A stretch of DNA of 64,000 nucleotides from Uranotaenia lowii (Eukaryota; Arthropoda; Insecta; Diptera; Culicidae): the NCBI RefSeq assembly GCF_029784155.1, contig NC_073692.1, positions 275,994,913-276,058,912 of the forward strand. Direction: 5' to 3'. Of this stretch, positions 1 to 11,700 are shown one piece after another. Below the pieces are notes generated by a model. That model was not told the DNA's origin, ran no database searches, and worked only from the letters and a program-made list of their open reading frames with translations. Position 1 is the stretch's first letter, and every line of letters starts with the position of its first letter. A program made the translations under genes and the position numbers.

Positions 1-309
1 AAAATGACAAAAATGACAAAAATGACAAAAATGACAAAAATGACAAAAATGACAAAAATGACAAAAATGACAAAAATGACAAAAATGACAAAAATGACAA
101 AAATGACAAAAATGACAAAAATGACAAAAATGACAAAAATGACAAAAATGACAAAAATGACAAAAATGACAAAAATGACAAAAATGACAAAAATGACAAA
201 AATGACAAAAATGACAAAAATGACAAAAATGACAAAAATGACAAAAATGACAAAAATGACAAAAATGAAAAAAATGACAAAAATGACAAAAATGACAAAA
301 ATGACTTAA
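1..309 (+). repeat. 9-bp tandem array (TGACAAAAA)n
   Basis: About 34 head-to-tail copies of TGACAAAAA run from the left edge, with a single substitution near 269. The array is cut by the window edge, so its true length is unknown. Because 9 is a multiple of three, one forward frame is open throughout and reads as repeated Met-Thr-Lys; I regard this as a consequence of the repeat, not a gene. Confidence 0.97.
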
Positions 310-344
310 ATTACAAAAATTAAAAAAATGACTATAATTCAATT

Positions 345-910
345 CGTTCCTCAGATAGATGTTGTGAAATGTGAGAAGTAAAACGTGAAAAGTAGGACGT
401 GAGATGTGAGACTGTCAGACGTGAGAATGTTTTATAAGCGATCCAAGACACGAGCTGTGAGCAGAGGGGCACGGGAAGTGAAATGAGAGCTGAGTCGTAA
501 GATGTGAGATCACTGGACGTAAACAAATGGATTAGTCGTGAAAAAGTGATTCGACTGAAATTTGTGAGATCTGAGACTAAAGAAGATAAGGTTAGACAAG
601 AGAAGTGAAAAAACGAGGCTGGACGTAAACAAGTGGATTAGTCGTGAAAAAGTGATTCGACTGAAATTTGTGAGATCTGAGGCGAAAGAAGATAAGGTTA
701 GACAAGAGAAGTGAAAAAACGAGACTTTGAAAGATGAGAAACGAGTCGTGAGAAGCCAGATGTGAGATAAGACGTAAGATGAAAGTAAGAGATAATACGT
801 AAGATGAAAGTTGTGAGACCGTTAGACGTGAAAATGAAAGCTAGATGTTATTTCAAAGACAAAAGACGTGATACATGAGACGTAAGGCGTAAAACGTGAG
901 ACATGAGACA
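345..910. repeat. degenerate GTGAGACGT-type minisatellite with a 106-bp duplication
   Basis: The stretch is made of variants of GTGAGAYGT and RACGTGAGA at irregular spacing. Inside it, 513-618 and 619-724 are almost identical, a 106-bp head-to-tail duplication. The same kind of motif resumes at about 6086-6130, directly right of the fold-back element, so the nest 911-6085 appears to have landed inside this minisatellite. Confidence 0.75.
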
Positions 911-1387
911 TCAGACTGAGTCGATTTTTTTTGAGTTTCTCAAACCCTGGAGACTAAACAGCGTCATTTTGGTTCAAAACTCATCCATAATTTTTTGCAG
1001 AATTTTTAAGTAACGTTTACATGAGTAAATTTAAACATGAGGTATGTATGGGAAAAGTGAATATTTTTAACTGAAAAATCAACATCAATTTTTTTTTCTT
1101 CTGTAGAACGGAGCCTGCTCATGGTTTTTGTGCCTATTTATAAAATCTCTACAGGAAATTTTAACGCTGAACAAATTTGTCGATTATCGTAACCTACCCA
1201 GACAACCAGAAGTCGTATTTTATTTTATAGATTATATCGTATAGAATGTTATTTAAACTCATTTTCGTTTATCTGCACCTACAATGTGCGGCCTATGGAT
1301 CTTTATTGTTTTTAAATGCATTGCATGGTTTTATTACAACAATAAGAGATACTCGTATTTATGTACATATAAACTCGATCTTTGTGT

Positions 1388-1830
1388 ACGACAGTAGACT
1401 GAGTCGATTTGGGGTCATTTTTGAATTTCCCAAACCCTGGGGTCTTAAAAGCTTTGTCTTGGTCCAAAACTCATCCATGATTTTTTGCAGAATTTTTAAG
1501 TAACGTTTACATGAGTAAATTTGAACTTTTAGGTTTGTATGGGAAAATTGAATATTTTGTACTGAAAAATCTACATAGTTTTGGTTTCTTCTGTGGATCT
1601 GAGCCAGCTGATGGTTGTTGTGCCAATTTATAAAATTCCTTAGGGAAATTTTCCGCTGAACAACTTTGTCGAAGACCGTAACTTCGTATCTTATTAGGCA
1701 AAAAAGTTATTAGCAGTTTAATAGGGGTATGTCTTTTCGTATTGATAAACAGTAAATTCAATTGACATCACTGCAGGGTGCCTATCGCGGTATTGCATGA
1801 CTACTTTTCATGCAATACTTCGCGTATTGC
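1388..1830 (+). mobile_element. second, partial copy of the fold-back arm
   Basis: This block is closely similar to 911-1196 joined to 5573-5690, then runs into a hairpin at about 1785-1822 (GTATTGCATG facing CATGCAATAC). Compared with the TIR element copy at 17903-19093 it replaces internal sequence, so it inserted into copy 1 of that element. Its second arm is missing. No ORF of interest is present. Confidence 0.55.
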
Positions 1831-2279
1831 AATCGTATACAAATTAGTTCAATTTAATCGTTTATGATAATGAGTCATCGATGATTGGAATCGTATTTAA
1901 GGAGGCTTCAAAATGTTGGTCTATTTTTAGATCATCGATTATGTTTTCTACGATTGAAAAGATTTTAGTTATAGAAATATACGATTTGCTTTTGGGTTAA
2001 TGCCTTTGAAGCAAATCCCCTTGAATTTATATATTCCAGATAGCGTGAAAGAACTATCATGAGCTGCAGATCGTATCGTCAGGAAATCAAGTTCAGGTAC
2101 TACTATATTTTTTTTTAATTCATAAAGCTATTTATTTAGGCATTTACTTCATCCAAAAGTTTTTTTTTGCCGGGGAATCCACTTAATACTAATTAAAATA
2201 AGATAAGGATAAGGAAAGGGAAAAGAGAATTGGGAAGAAGAGATCACTTTTTTATTTCGATGCGTGATCGACTACGCGT

Positions 2280-3430
2280 TGATCGAGTTCCTTCTGGGGG
2301 AATAGAATTGGGCTCAGTACGCTCAACATCACTAGGTCCTTCACGGCTTGAAGGTGCTGGAGGTGAGGTCTGAGCTAAGATGGGGTTTCGTTTCCGGGGG
2401 GTGATTCGATGTCCAATTTTTGTTTTTGCTCTGAAACATCGGTTGCTGGTTGTTGAGGTTGTGTAGTATTGTCCGGTCTCGTTTGTTTCTGTTGACTGTT
2501 CTGCTGTTGGTTTCCTTGTTGTTGTTGTTGTTGTTGTTTTTGCTGCTGCTGTTGGTTCTATTGTTGCGGTGCTAAATTTTCGTATTGTGTTCGTCTATCA
2601 TTCGACTGGGATGTGTTCTGCTTTGCTACTCGTGCTGCTGCTGTTGGTTTGTATTATTCTTCGGGCTATGGCTATCGGTAGGTTTTGATCGATGATCATT
2701 TTTATCGTCGCTGTTTCTGCTATCCACAAAGGACAGCATCTATCGAGTGGTCCGTGCTTTCCTGAACAATTGTGGCAGTAGCTGGGTAAAGTACAATCCT
2801 CTTCTGTTTCTGTTGACTTAGAGCAGCTTTTACACGTACGTGTCTGTTGTTGGCATTTTACTTTCGGGTGACCATACTTCAAGCACTGGCGACAAAGAAG
2901 GAGTTGTGGGTAATATGTACGGGTACGGACTCTCAACAATCCAAAATTTAAATATTCTGGGACAATTGTACTGTTAATTGTAAGTACAAGTGTCGAAGTA
3001 CCTACAATTCCCGAGGTAGTTTTTTTTTTGTTATACGCCTGACGTCATTCATTTTTTGCGTTGTTTGTTCTCTCAGGAGTTCTTCGTCAGACATATCATC
3101 TACATCTCTACAGGTAACAACGAGTTTCCTTTGATTTAGTTGAGGATGGCGGCCAATCAAGATAGGAGTTCCATTACCAAGTTGAGTTATTTTTGCATGC
3201 AACCTAACTTGATCTTTATTTCTCACTATCAACACGTACCAATTATTTCTCCTTTTAATAAATCCTCCTTCAATAGTCCCAACATGTTCCGCTATGAAAC
3301 GCGATATCACGAATAATGATAATACAAACGGCCGTGTAGGTTCTCTCGGTCTAATCATTCCGGAACAGTTCTACCGGGATAATCCCCGGGCGATGGGCTC
3401 ATCGCGAGCATCACAGTATTCTAACACCAC
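2280..3430 (-). pseudogene. ORF1 (Gag-like, CCHC zinc knuckles) of a non-LTR retrotransposon
   Basis: Two reading-frame pieces are visible on the minus strand. The upstream piece (3358-3002) contains GFIKRRNNWYVLIV and LVVTCRDVDDMSDEELLRE, the kind of nucleic-acid-binding region found before the knuckles in I/Jockey-type ORF1 proteins. The downstream piece (2939-2598) has CRQCLKYGHPKVKC, a second Cys cluster and CHNCSGKHGPLDRC, a typical run of three knuckles. A stop and frame change near 3002 separate them. A run of glutamine codons follows at about 2500-2560. Such proteins bind the element RNA. The gene is broken and I would not expect a product. Confidence 0.7.
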
Positions 3431-3912
3431 TTCAGACAAAACTGATCATTAGCCTTTTGCCAAAATATAGAGAGAAAAAATACATCTGATATCGTCGAAG
3501 GCTGAGGATAAACCAGTGGTTGTATTTGGTTGAGAATGAATTGATCAACCTTCTCTCGCTCACTGCTTTACTCGAAAGCAAAGGTTGCTTTGAGGCAGCG
3601 AAAACGACAAAACCGATGATGCATACGCTCTCAACATGGCGCGCCTTCACGAAACAATATACATTCGAGGCAGCGACTCCAAAAAACCAAACGAATGTCT
3701 CTCACTCATCTCCTGTTACATTCTTGAGGGAACCGAATTCAAAAGACACAGCAAACCCGAGTCTCTTCGTTTGTGCCTGGATCGAATACCCGAGGTTTTT
3801 CTGCTGTTGCTATTATTGCAAGCACAGCAACCGCACGCAGGCAGCTAGTGTTTTCGTTTCTTTTTCTCCTCCCTCCTTGCTCCATACGTTGCGGGCCTAT
3901 GCAATGCAATAA

Positions 3913-4709
3913 GGGGACATCCATAAATTACGTAACGCTCCTAGGGGGGGAGGGAGTAAGCTCGAGCGTTACGAATTGTGACATAGGGGAGGGGGGGAGG
4001 TATGCTCATCGTTACGTAACGATTTTTTTCCTTAAAAATTTCAGTTTGCTTAATCGCAGCTATTTTTATGTCATGCCATTTTCGTAGAATGATAAACATA
4101 CCAAAATCTGCTCAAAATTTGTAGGCTTCAACATGATTGAAACTGGTTTGTAACCTTTCCCCTTTAAAGATTCTGAGATAGACTCTGATAAATGCGGATT
4201 GAATATCCGTGAAATAACCGTTGGAAAACCGAATATTAGGTTCATTTACTCCCAAGAACTCAGTTCAACCTTAAGACGGAAATTCCACAATTTGTTCTCA
4301 ATGGATTTAAAAAAAAATGATATTTTGATTATTCTGACAAATATTACTAAGTGGAATATATTTTGCATAACAATATACTCCTTAAACAAACTAAAGTAAA
4401 CAGGTACAGAGCAACTCGGATTAAGACAATCAATTTATTTTATCAAAGAGTTATCATCATTGAATACTAAGAAGCGATTTGGATAGATATATGTAAATTC
4501 CGTTTACTAAAACGTTAAAAAAATTTAAAAATCTTTTTTTGATCTTCGAAAATCAGTATTTAAAAACATGATAAGAGGGGGGGGGGGTAATTATCAGCGT
4601 TACGTAATTTTCGAAGGGGGGTACGTCGTAGCGTTACGATTTGTGACATACGGGGGGGAGGGGGTCAAAAAATAGCATTTTTCGCGTTACGTAATTTATG
4701 GATGCCGCC
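3913..4709. mobile_element. Harbinger-type MITE, 797 bp, TSD TAA
   Basis: The ends are inverted: GGGGACATCCATAAATTACG at the left and the reverse complement of GGCGGCATCCATAAATTACG at the right. The flanks are TAA at 3910-3912 and TAA at 4710-4712. A 3-bp TWA-type duplication with G-rich termini is the signature of PIF/Harbinger elements. Both subterminal regions repeat GTTACGTAA, GCGTTACG and long G runs. There is no transposase, so mobility would depend on a relative elsewhere. It sits in the 5' region of the minus-strand gag-only element. Confidence 0.8.
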
Positions 4710-5643
4710 TAAGTTCGGTTGTTGTCGTTGTTGCCTCACCCTTTGCGGCGAAGTTGAAGATGTTCTCCTCAACGACAGCTATCGGCTTGAGTCCATCAAA
4801 TTCAATAACGTAAATGAGTATGTGTACCTCGTCTTCTTCATGCATCATGTAGCAACCGAACGTTGAGAGAGTTCGTTCGGGGCAGCAAACGAATAGTGTC
4901 TCTCAGAGCAGATCCTCCTCATGGGGGGAGGTTTGAATGAATGTATATGTATCGTCTCCTGTATTACTATGCGAGGTCTCAAAGCGTGTATTTTGAGAGC
5001 CTCTGATGAGAAAATTGGTGAGGATTTCAATCACTGGGATAAACCCACTACAATACTTCATGAACGTTGAAAAAATTCAGCAATCAGACAAATACTGAAT
5101 TGTATGATATAAACTTGAATTTGACAGCAAATAACGCATTTTTTTTTAAATAATCTTATTTCTATTCAACTGACGTAAAATGAGAGCCCTGCACTCAAGT
5201 CGCAGAAGACGACCAAATAAGTAGTCAAACTTTGCATATTGTTACGAAAAATGTCTTATATAAAGATATTCCCAATCGCATATTGAGCGAAGACCTATGA
5301 GATTACAACCTCAATCATCTATATGATGATGTAAATTGTCATAGTATATTCCAGAAAGAATCAGAGCAGTCGTAAATGACTCGCATGACAAATCTTGCAA
5401 ATCGTAATTGAATACAATCCAAATCAAGAATATGTGTGTTAATGTACCTATATGGCCTCCAACATGATACGTATATAATGGTTTTGCTGCATTATTTGCG
5501 ATATGTTTACACGTATATTTGCACGTTTAACTGTGTTGCAAATTCGAAATACCCACCAAATGGTTGTCTGGGTCGTATTCTATTAGACAAAAAAATTATT
5601 AGGTATTTAATGGGGCATGTCTTCTGGAATTGAAAAATAATAA

Positions 5644-5739
5644 ATTCAATTGACATCGCTGCTGGATGCCTAGCGAGGTATTGCTTGAGTGCTTTTCCAG
5701 CAATACTTCGCGAGGCACTAGCAGTGATGTCAATTGAAT
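5644..5739. repeat. central hairpin of the fold-back element
   Basis: The arms ATTCAATTGACATC and GATGTCAATTGAAT lie 96 bp apart end to end, and pairing continues inward through GCTAGC-like and AGCAATAC/GTATTGCT segments to a short loop near 5690. This is the dyad centre of the 911-6085 element. The hairpin at 1785-1822 is the homologous structure in the partial copy. Confidence 0.75.
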
Positions 5740-6130
5740 GTGTTATTTTTCAATGCCAAAAGACATAACCCTGTAACAGCTAATAATTGTTTTGCGTAAT
5801 AATATACGAAGTTAAGTCAACGAAATTGTTAAGCGAAAAATTTGCTTCCGAGAATTTATAAATAGGAACAAAAACCATGAGCAGGCTCCGATCCACAGAA
5901 GAAACAAAATTGATGTTTATTTTCCTGTACAAAATATTCAATTTTCTCATGCAAACCTAAAAGTTTACATTTACTCATGTAAACGTTGCCTAAAAATTCT
6001 GCAAAAAAATATGGATGAGTATTGAACCAAACTTTTTGAACCTCAGGGTTTTTGAAATTCGAAAATGGCCCAAATCGACTCGATCTAATGAGACATGGAA
6101 TGTAAGACTGAGAATGTAAAATACTCTACC

Positions 6131-8049
6131 TATGTATGTCTTATGTGATTATTTTATGACTTCCTTCACTTAAAATCTAAAACATTTTGAACACTCCTAT
6201 AGTTCGATATTTTTGGATTCGTTTTCCAAAAGGACCACCACCCAGAGACAATTCGATGGGTCATTTCCAGCGGCAGCAGCAGAAGTCTATGGTGTGCCCG
6301 GCACCGGATGGTTCTCAGTCTGTCCATCCGCCTGTCAGCAAAATGGACCCATGTGTCGCCCGGGCGAAATCGTGAACCTTCTCCTTCCTGCTACTTCTCT
6401 GGTCACCATTCTTTGGTAGATGTAAACGGTTTGCAAATTTGAATCTTCCGCATTTTCCTCCTTTCCAATTCTCATTGACGTACTTTACGACGAAGAAAAG
6501 CTGGAGCAATAGCTGTGCTGACACACAATGATGCCATGATGGGTCCAGTCCAGCGCTCCGTTCAATTTTTGGCCGAATTTCGAAGAGCGGAAGCAGACGT
6601 AAAGCAAACAACAAATTCCCAACTATCCATCTGCTCCAAAAAAAGCAGATCATTCAGAAAATATATATTCGAAATAAAGGAGAAATACTAAAAACAACAT
6701 CAGTGCCTCCGAATGCTTTATAAATATTCAAAAGCAAAACAATGTCGTAATAAGAAGCATCCCTTTCTTCTGCTGCCCACAACGACGAATGAACTCGAGG
6801 CGAAGACATTTGAAACAACAATATATTAGGTAAACTTTTCTCTTCCCGCTTCCGAAGTTCTTCTCGGGTGCAATGAAGTGTTTTGCTACTTGGCTGATTT
6901 TGCCTACTCACTTATTTTTATGATCTCTCAGCAATGAAATGAACCCGGGTGCTTCACAGCAATAATACTGTTGTGATACCTTTTGAATGAAGAAAAAAAA
7001 ATCTAACGTTTGGGTATATCGGCTCTGGGGAGGTTGCCCACTCTGTCCAACACGGATTTTTGAATCATCAATTGAACCACTCGAGACTTTGAAGACATGA
7101 CAGCGTACAGTATTTCATTTCGTTAAGCTAAAAAGGAACGAGAAATTACTCTTCCAATGAAAACAAAATCTTGATTCATAATAAAACCCGAAATCGTGGT
7201 GAATTACAATTTATTGGAGTAAACCAATCTGAACAAATGGTTTTTTATGTTATTGTTCTGGCGAAATCAAACATTATAACTAGAACCAGCATCACCAATC
7301 AGAACTAAAAAATTGATAAATTGATCTTAACACATTAAGGACTGCGAAGAAATATTAGCCAGAAAACACCGAAATTCGGTACTCTATATTAAAAAAAAAC
7401 CAATGCACCAAATTGTATAAATTTTGGGTCTCTCACCATCGGGATTTGTGCACTGGATGATGATTGCACTAATCAAAACGCTCTGACTCAGTAATATCAC
7501 TTAATATCTTTAGTGATCACAGCAACCACCGATCAAATGTTGCACCCAGTATGGTGGCTTAGCACATGCCATCAATGTACTAAATAACTATCGATTATCA
7601 AATTCTACTTGGTTTTGCTCCCTCATAAAATTTGAGTAACTTAATTTCGGTGAAACCCAAAAATGAATCGGCTTTGCTTTTCTCTCACGAAATGCAAAAA
7701 AATTGAACTCAAATTTTAGAGATCGCCACTGAACTGCTTATTTGAACCATAACCTGCACTGTATTTTAAGTTTGAAATCGGGAGCGTGCGGAGTCCGATC
7801 AACACGGGAAATTCCATCCCAAACGACTCTTGGGCAGGTTTCTTCACCTTATACCGTCAGGTTATGTCAGAATGGGTTCTTAATCTTTCTGGAAACAACA
7901 CTTTTTTCTGAGTTCTCACGGAATATGGTGAAAATTTTTCCGTCGGTAAACATAAGGTTCCAGGTCGGTGATTTCTTTCGGATTCCGTAACAATTAAAAA
8001 ATCGGGAGCAGAAGGTTGTTAACCTAAGGTCCCTATCCCGCTATGGGGC
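6131..8049. other. no gene recognised; less AT-rich island at 6187-6930
   Basis: 6187-6930 is visibly richer in G and C than its surroundings and looks single-copy within this window. Short ORFs occur on both strands but none resembles a protein family I know. The rest (6930-8049) is AT-rich and I see no structure in it. Confidence 0.5.
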
Positions 8050-8089
8050 TGTCATCTTAGACTTAGCTGGTGGGATCCGCATTTCATAA

Positions 8090-8180
8090 AATCAGCCGCT
8101 CGCTGCGAGACAGGCACTGTTTGAGCCGCCCTGACCCGGGAACAGACGCGTGCGGCCACCTTCTCAGTCTGCATGCGAAG
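8090..8180 (-). mobile_element. RTE 5' untranslated scrap, inverted
   Basis: Reverse-complemented, this stretch matches 13024-13155, the 5' leader of the RTE element, including GGTGGCCGCACGCGTCTGTT and the block before GTCTCGCAGCGAGC. It abuts, head to head, an RTE 3' fragment on the plus strand that begins at about 8170. No coding sequence. Confidence 0.65.
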
Positions 8181-8400
8181 AGATGAGAACGATATTTGCA
8201 AAGAGGCACTTCAATGGAATCCAGGCGGACATCGAAGGAGAGGTATACTCAGAAATTCGTGGCGGCGAAGTCTTGCCGCCGAAATCCGAACTGTCGACGG
8301 GAATCTTGACTGGGACCAAGTTAAGACGCTGGCTCCGGATAGTCAACAGAAGAGATCTTGTATCACAACCCTATGCGCCAGTATGCAGCAGATGCGCATA
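8170..8400 (+). pseudogene. RTE-type ORF2 C-terminal fragment
   Basis: The frame reads MRRDENDICKEALQWNPGGH, then LAAEIRTVDGNLDWDQVKT and LAPDSQQKRS. It matches the C-terminal tail of the two larger RTE copies at 17167-17589 and 19500-19750. Everything upstream of the tail is absent, and the 3' tandem TAAG tail is not recognisable here. The fragment is a dead 5'-truncated end of a non-LTR retrotransposon. Confidence 0.75.
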
Positions 8401-8762
8401 CTATTCTGCTCAAAACTAGGCCTCATCTTAAGACATTTAAACTCTTTGGATCTTATAAGACATAGTCTGAAGTTAATCTTTTAGGATCCAATGGAGATTT
8501 AATCCGTTACTTTGAGATTTCTCGCCACTTAAACGGCACTGCTTCGCGTATTTCGATCATCACGCTTTATAAATACCTTCACTATGGCATGTATTGTTAC
8601 AGTATTTCGGCGATCATCGGCGTATTGTTTTTAGATTTTTCAGTCCACAGCAGAAATTCAGTGATGTACATGTGCAGCTCCACTTCGTGTGCTGCTAGCT
8701 AAACGAGATGCACGCGTCCTTTCTTAGTGAACTTCGTTTGCAAACTGACGACCGCTCACGAC

Positions 8763-11700
8763 CAGGGATGGAATCGAAGAGATTTTGATCCGACAAACGT
8801 TTAGTCGTCAAGTGTACAAGTCGCGATCTGTACAAACCGAGAGCAAAATCATATCCCCTCGATAGAGGATTTTTATTGAAACGATGATGGTTGAATACCG
8901 ACAAACACATTTTGAGACTGTGTGTAGCTCGGGGAGAAGAGCTACCCTTTTTGCTAGCTAACTTTAACCAATCACAATGTACGCTTGGCTCGCTGAGAAT
9001 GAGTGTCTTACATACACAGATCCTTGCGGCGGATCTGAATCGAATGGCGCAAACGAAGCTTAAACATATGACAGGCGACGTGGATGGAAGTTCAACTGTC
9101 GGCCGGCACATGTTGAAGAATTTCTTTTGGCTTAGCGCACGGACATGGGAGTTTTAACTGATTTATTCAAAATTTATTACTTTGTTTTAGATCACCATAG
9201 CGCTTATATTAATAATTACCTTGAATTGGTTTTAATATGATTTTTTTAACTTTTGTATTGAAAATTCCAAGCAGAAGCTGATAAAACTGGAATAAAATCA
9301 AATTGGTTAAAATGAGGTGCTTGGGAATAAGGAAAAATCCGGAAAATTTCGTGAATTTCAAAGCTGGAAGTTTCCACAAATCACCGGGAAAGTGCTCTTT
9401 TCTTTAATGATAATTTAATTGATATTTTATGATATTTCATTAAATCTTTGAACAGGTATCAGCACCAGTTCGCTACATATGAACATAAAGATAAAGTTTT
9501 GCTCATTTTGTTGTAAACTGTTGACAGTTTGAAAGCTCAATTAAACTTTTCTGATTTAAATAAGGATGATTTTATGATTCCGTGATACGATGTGATATCA
9601 AACGTCTAAACTTGAAGAACATATTCGTTTTTTCTAAACGCAGTTTGTGTTTGATATAGCTAGTTTTTCTTTACTAAAACCTTGATTTGATACCTCAAAT
9701 ATACCTTTTTACTATACTATTTTTTTAAATATCAAGTCTGTTTAGATTTTATAATTCATTTTCAGGAAACTCCCATATTTATAAAATTCTTCCGTCCAAC
9801 TTCACTGATTTTTTTCGAGACGTGGAACCCTTATCAATTAAATTACTTACTGATGAAAATGTTTTTTTTTGTTAAATGTTTTGTGTTCTTTGTTTATTGT
9901 ATACAAGCACTAGCGCTTTGCTACACTTTCTTAAAATAATTAAACTTTTCTTAAAAATAATTTTGATTTTATAAATTAGCATTTTCTTATAACATAAACA
10001 ATCAGAAACACTCTTTTGAAAATGAAAGCTGCTGCTTACTTTTGTAATGTTAATGCAAATATGAATTAAAATCTTAAATTTTATATTGTATAATTTTATA
10101 TTCTGAACATGGATGGTTTTTTTTTACCAATATACGAATGTGTGAATTTTTTGCAAAAAACTGTTTGACTTTGACATTTTTAGTATTGCATATTCTTTTA
10201 AATTTTCATTTCGAATTTTCTACGACCACGACAATTCTTCTTCTGAAACGAATTACTTTTAATGAAGGATTTAAATTTTTGTTCCATAAAACTTTTAAAT
10301 CAATTAAAATTCAAATAAATGTTTGAATTTTGAATATTGAAATTTAACATTAAAGTGATTTTTGGACAACAATCGTGTCTACATGCCTATATCTGATTTT
10401 CTTTCTTAGTGCATTCGCCAAGACTTCGTGATTTTCAAGATTCTCCGATATATGATTTTAAAGAAAGGTCTAATATGGACCTATGTCCACATAAAAAAAA
10501 AAAATTTTATTAATAATCTGAAATTGCCAAAAACTCGCTTATTCTGTTTTCTGTTCAATAAAAGGTTAAATTTTGATTCAATTTAAACAATTTATTTCCA
10601 ATGACAATCAGAAGTTCATATCGCTAGTGGATATTCGAGTTTGACATCTCGTCTTACAAAATTGGTTAACAAAAGTTCGAAGAAATGAATAATCTAGATC
10701 TGCAAAAACCAAAATTATCAAATAAAAAAATCATTAGACTTTTTTTTGTTTAAATACAAACACATCAATTTCGTAGAAACCTTTAAGTTATTATTCATTT
10801 CTTTTAAATATGCATTTTTAATCCACTATTGTGGCATAAAAGATTTAAAATCTTGTCAGATTATTAATTATACAATTACATTGAGTTATTTCAAATTGAT
10901 TTTAATTACCGTAAATAAAATAAGGGCACAATTTTAATTGCTTGATTGCCTTCTAACTCTTTTTTGTGGAAATATTTCCGATTATTTTACGACATTCAAT
11001 CGAAAGTACCTTCAACTGATAAAACCCAAAAATCAGCACAAACCTATTGAGATATGTTATTACATAGAATTTAAATGAGATACACAACGCTACCAAATTC
11101 ACCTTTCTTCGAAGTGTCAAAAATAATTAAAAAGCGCTGAATGGACAATTAGTTTTTTTCTACTAGATCTGAAATCTGGAATTCAAAGTTCAACACTTGG
11201 AAAATAAAGAAATAAGTAAAATCATTTAAATTTCATTTGCACTTTTTGGTAAAACTATAGATGATTCGAAGAAGCTCAAATAAAAGGTTTTAGTTGAATT
11301 ATAAACTTTCTCTAAGAACACGTGTAATTTTGACTTCTTAGAAAAAGTTGGAAAGGGTCTCTCTTGCATGATTTTTCATAGTTTGGTTTATATGTTAATG
11401 TTGAAAGAATTTTCAACCACGCTAATTTTAAGGCATAAATCAAAATATTCGTAGTTCTTTACTTGTTCTGAAAATTGAAAATCTATGCAGAATTTAAATT
11501 CTAAAGTATGTTGTTTCATAAGTTATTATTGTTTGATTTTATCAATATCCCACACATTATTTGGATTCAGGATGCGAAATTCTTTCAATATCAGGTTTTT
11601 AACATAGACACCGATAATGTTGTTCCCATGTATTATTTAAATGGAACAGAATTTAATACACTTACATAAAAATCAAGCATCGAAGTGTTAAATTAACCCA

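Larger units (their letters stand above)
2109..5047 (-). mobile_element. gag-only non-LTR retroposon remnant with nested MITE
   Basis: On the minus strand the order is a probable 5' region (about 5047-3430), a gag-like ORF1 (about 3430-2280), a 3' untranslated stretch, and a poly(A) tail seen as a T run at 2109-2118. Near-duplicates of ACTACTATA flank it, as expected for target-primed insertion. No endonuclease or reverse transcriptase follows ORF1: only about 170 bp separate the end of ORF1 from the tail. The element is therefore either an internally deleted LINE or a gag-only non-autonomous type. A 797-bp MITE sits in its 5' part. Confidence 0.55.
1197..5572. mobile_element. TIR element with CCCAGACAACC ends, copy 1, split by insertions
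   Basis: The left end CCCAGACAACC starts at 1197 and the inverted end GGTTGTCTGGG stops at 5572. The halves 1197-2108 (less 1388-1830) and about 5048-5572 are collinear with the inverted copy at 17903-19093, which shows they belong together. The gap between the halves is a minus-strand LINE flanked by a near-duplicate of ACTACTATA (about 2100-2108 and 5048-5056). No transposase is visible, so this is a non-autonomous copy. A clean target duplication is not visible at this copy. Confidence 0.65.
911..6085. mobile_element. outer fold-back element, split by a later insertion
   Basis: The left arm is 911-1196 plus 5573-5690, and the right arm is about 5695-6085. The arms are inverted copies of about 390-400 bp that share blocks such as TTTTTGCAGAATTTTTAAG and TACATGAGTAAA. 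Without the insertion at 1197-5572 the element would be about 800 bp and almost wholly palindromic. The outer ends read roughly GACTGAGTCGATTTGGG. I see no coding capacity. Family assignment is open; I call it fold-back from structure alone. Confidence 0.65.

Noticed and set aside
4..309. 101-codon Met-Thr-Lys repeat frame
   Set aside because: Direct consequence of the 9-bp repeat; no flanking coding sequence.
911..1670. Blocks 911-1196 and 1388-1670 as LTRs of one element
   Set aside because: They are direct copies, but nothing coding lies between; both continue into fold-back hairpins and are better explained as arms of a fold-back family.
3520..3912. 130-codon ORF next to the Harbinger MITE
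   Set aside because: Its stop is made by the MITE target duplication, it lies antisense in the LINE 5' region, and it has no domain.
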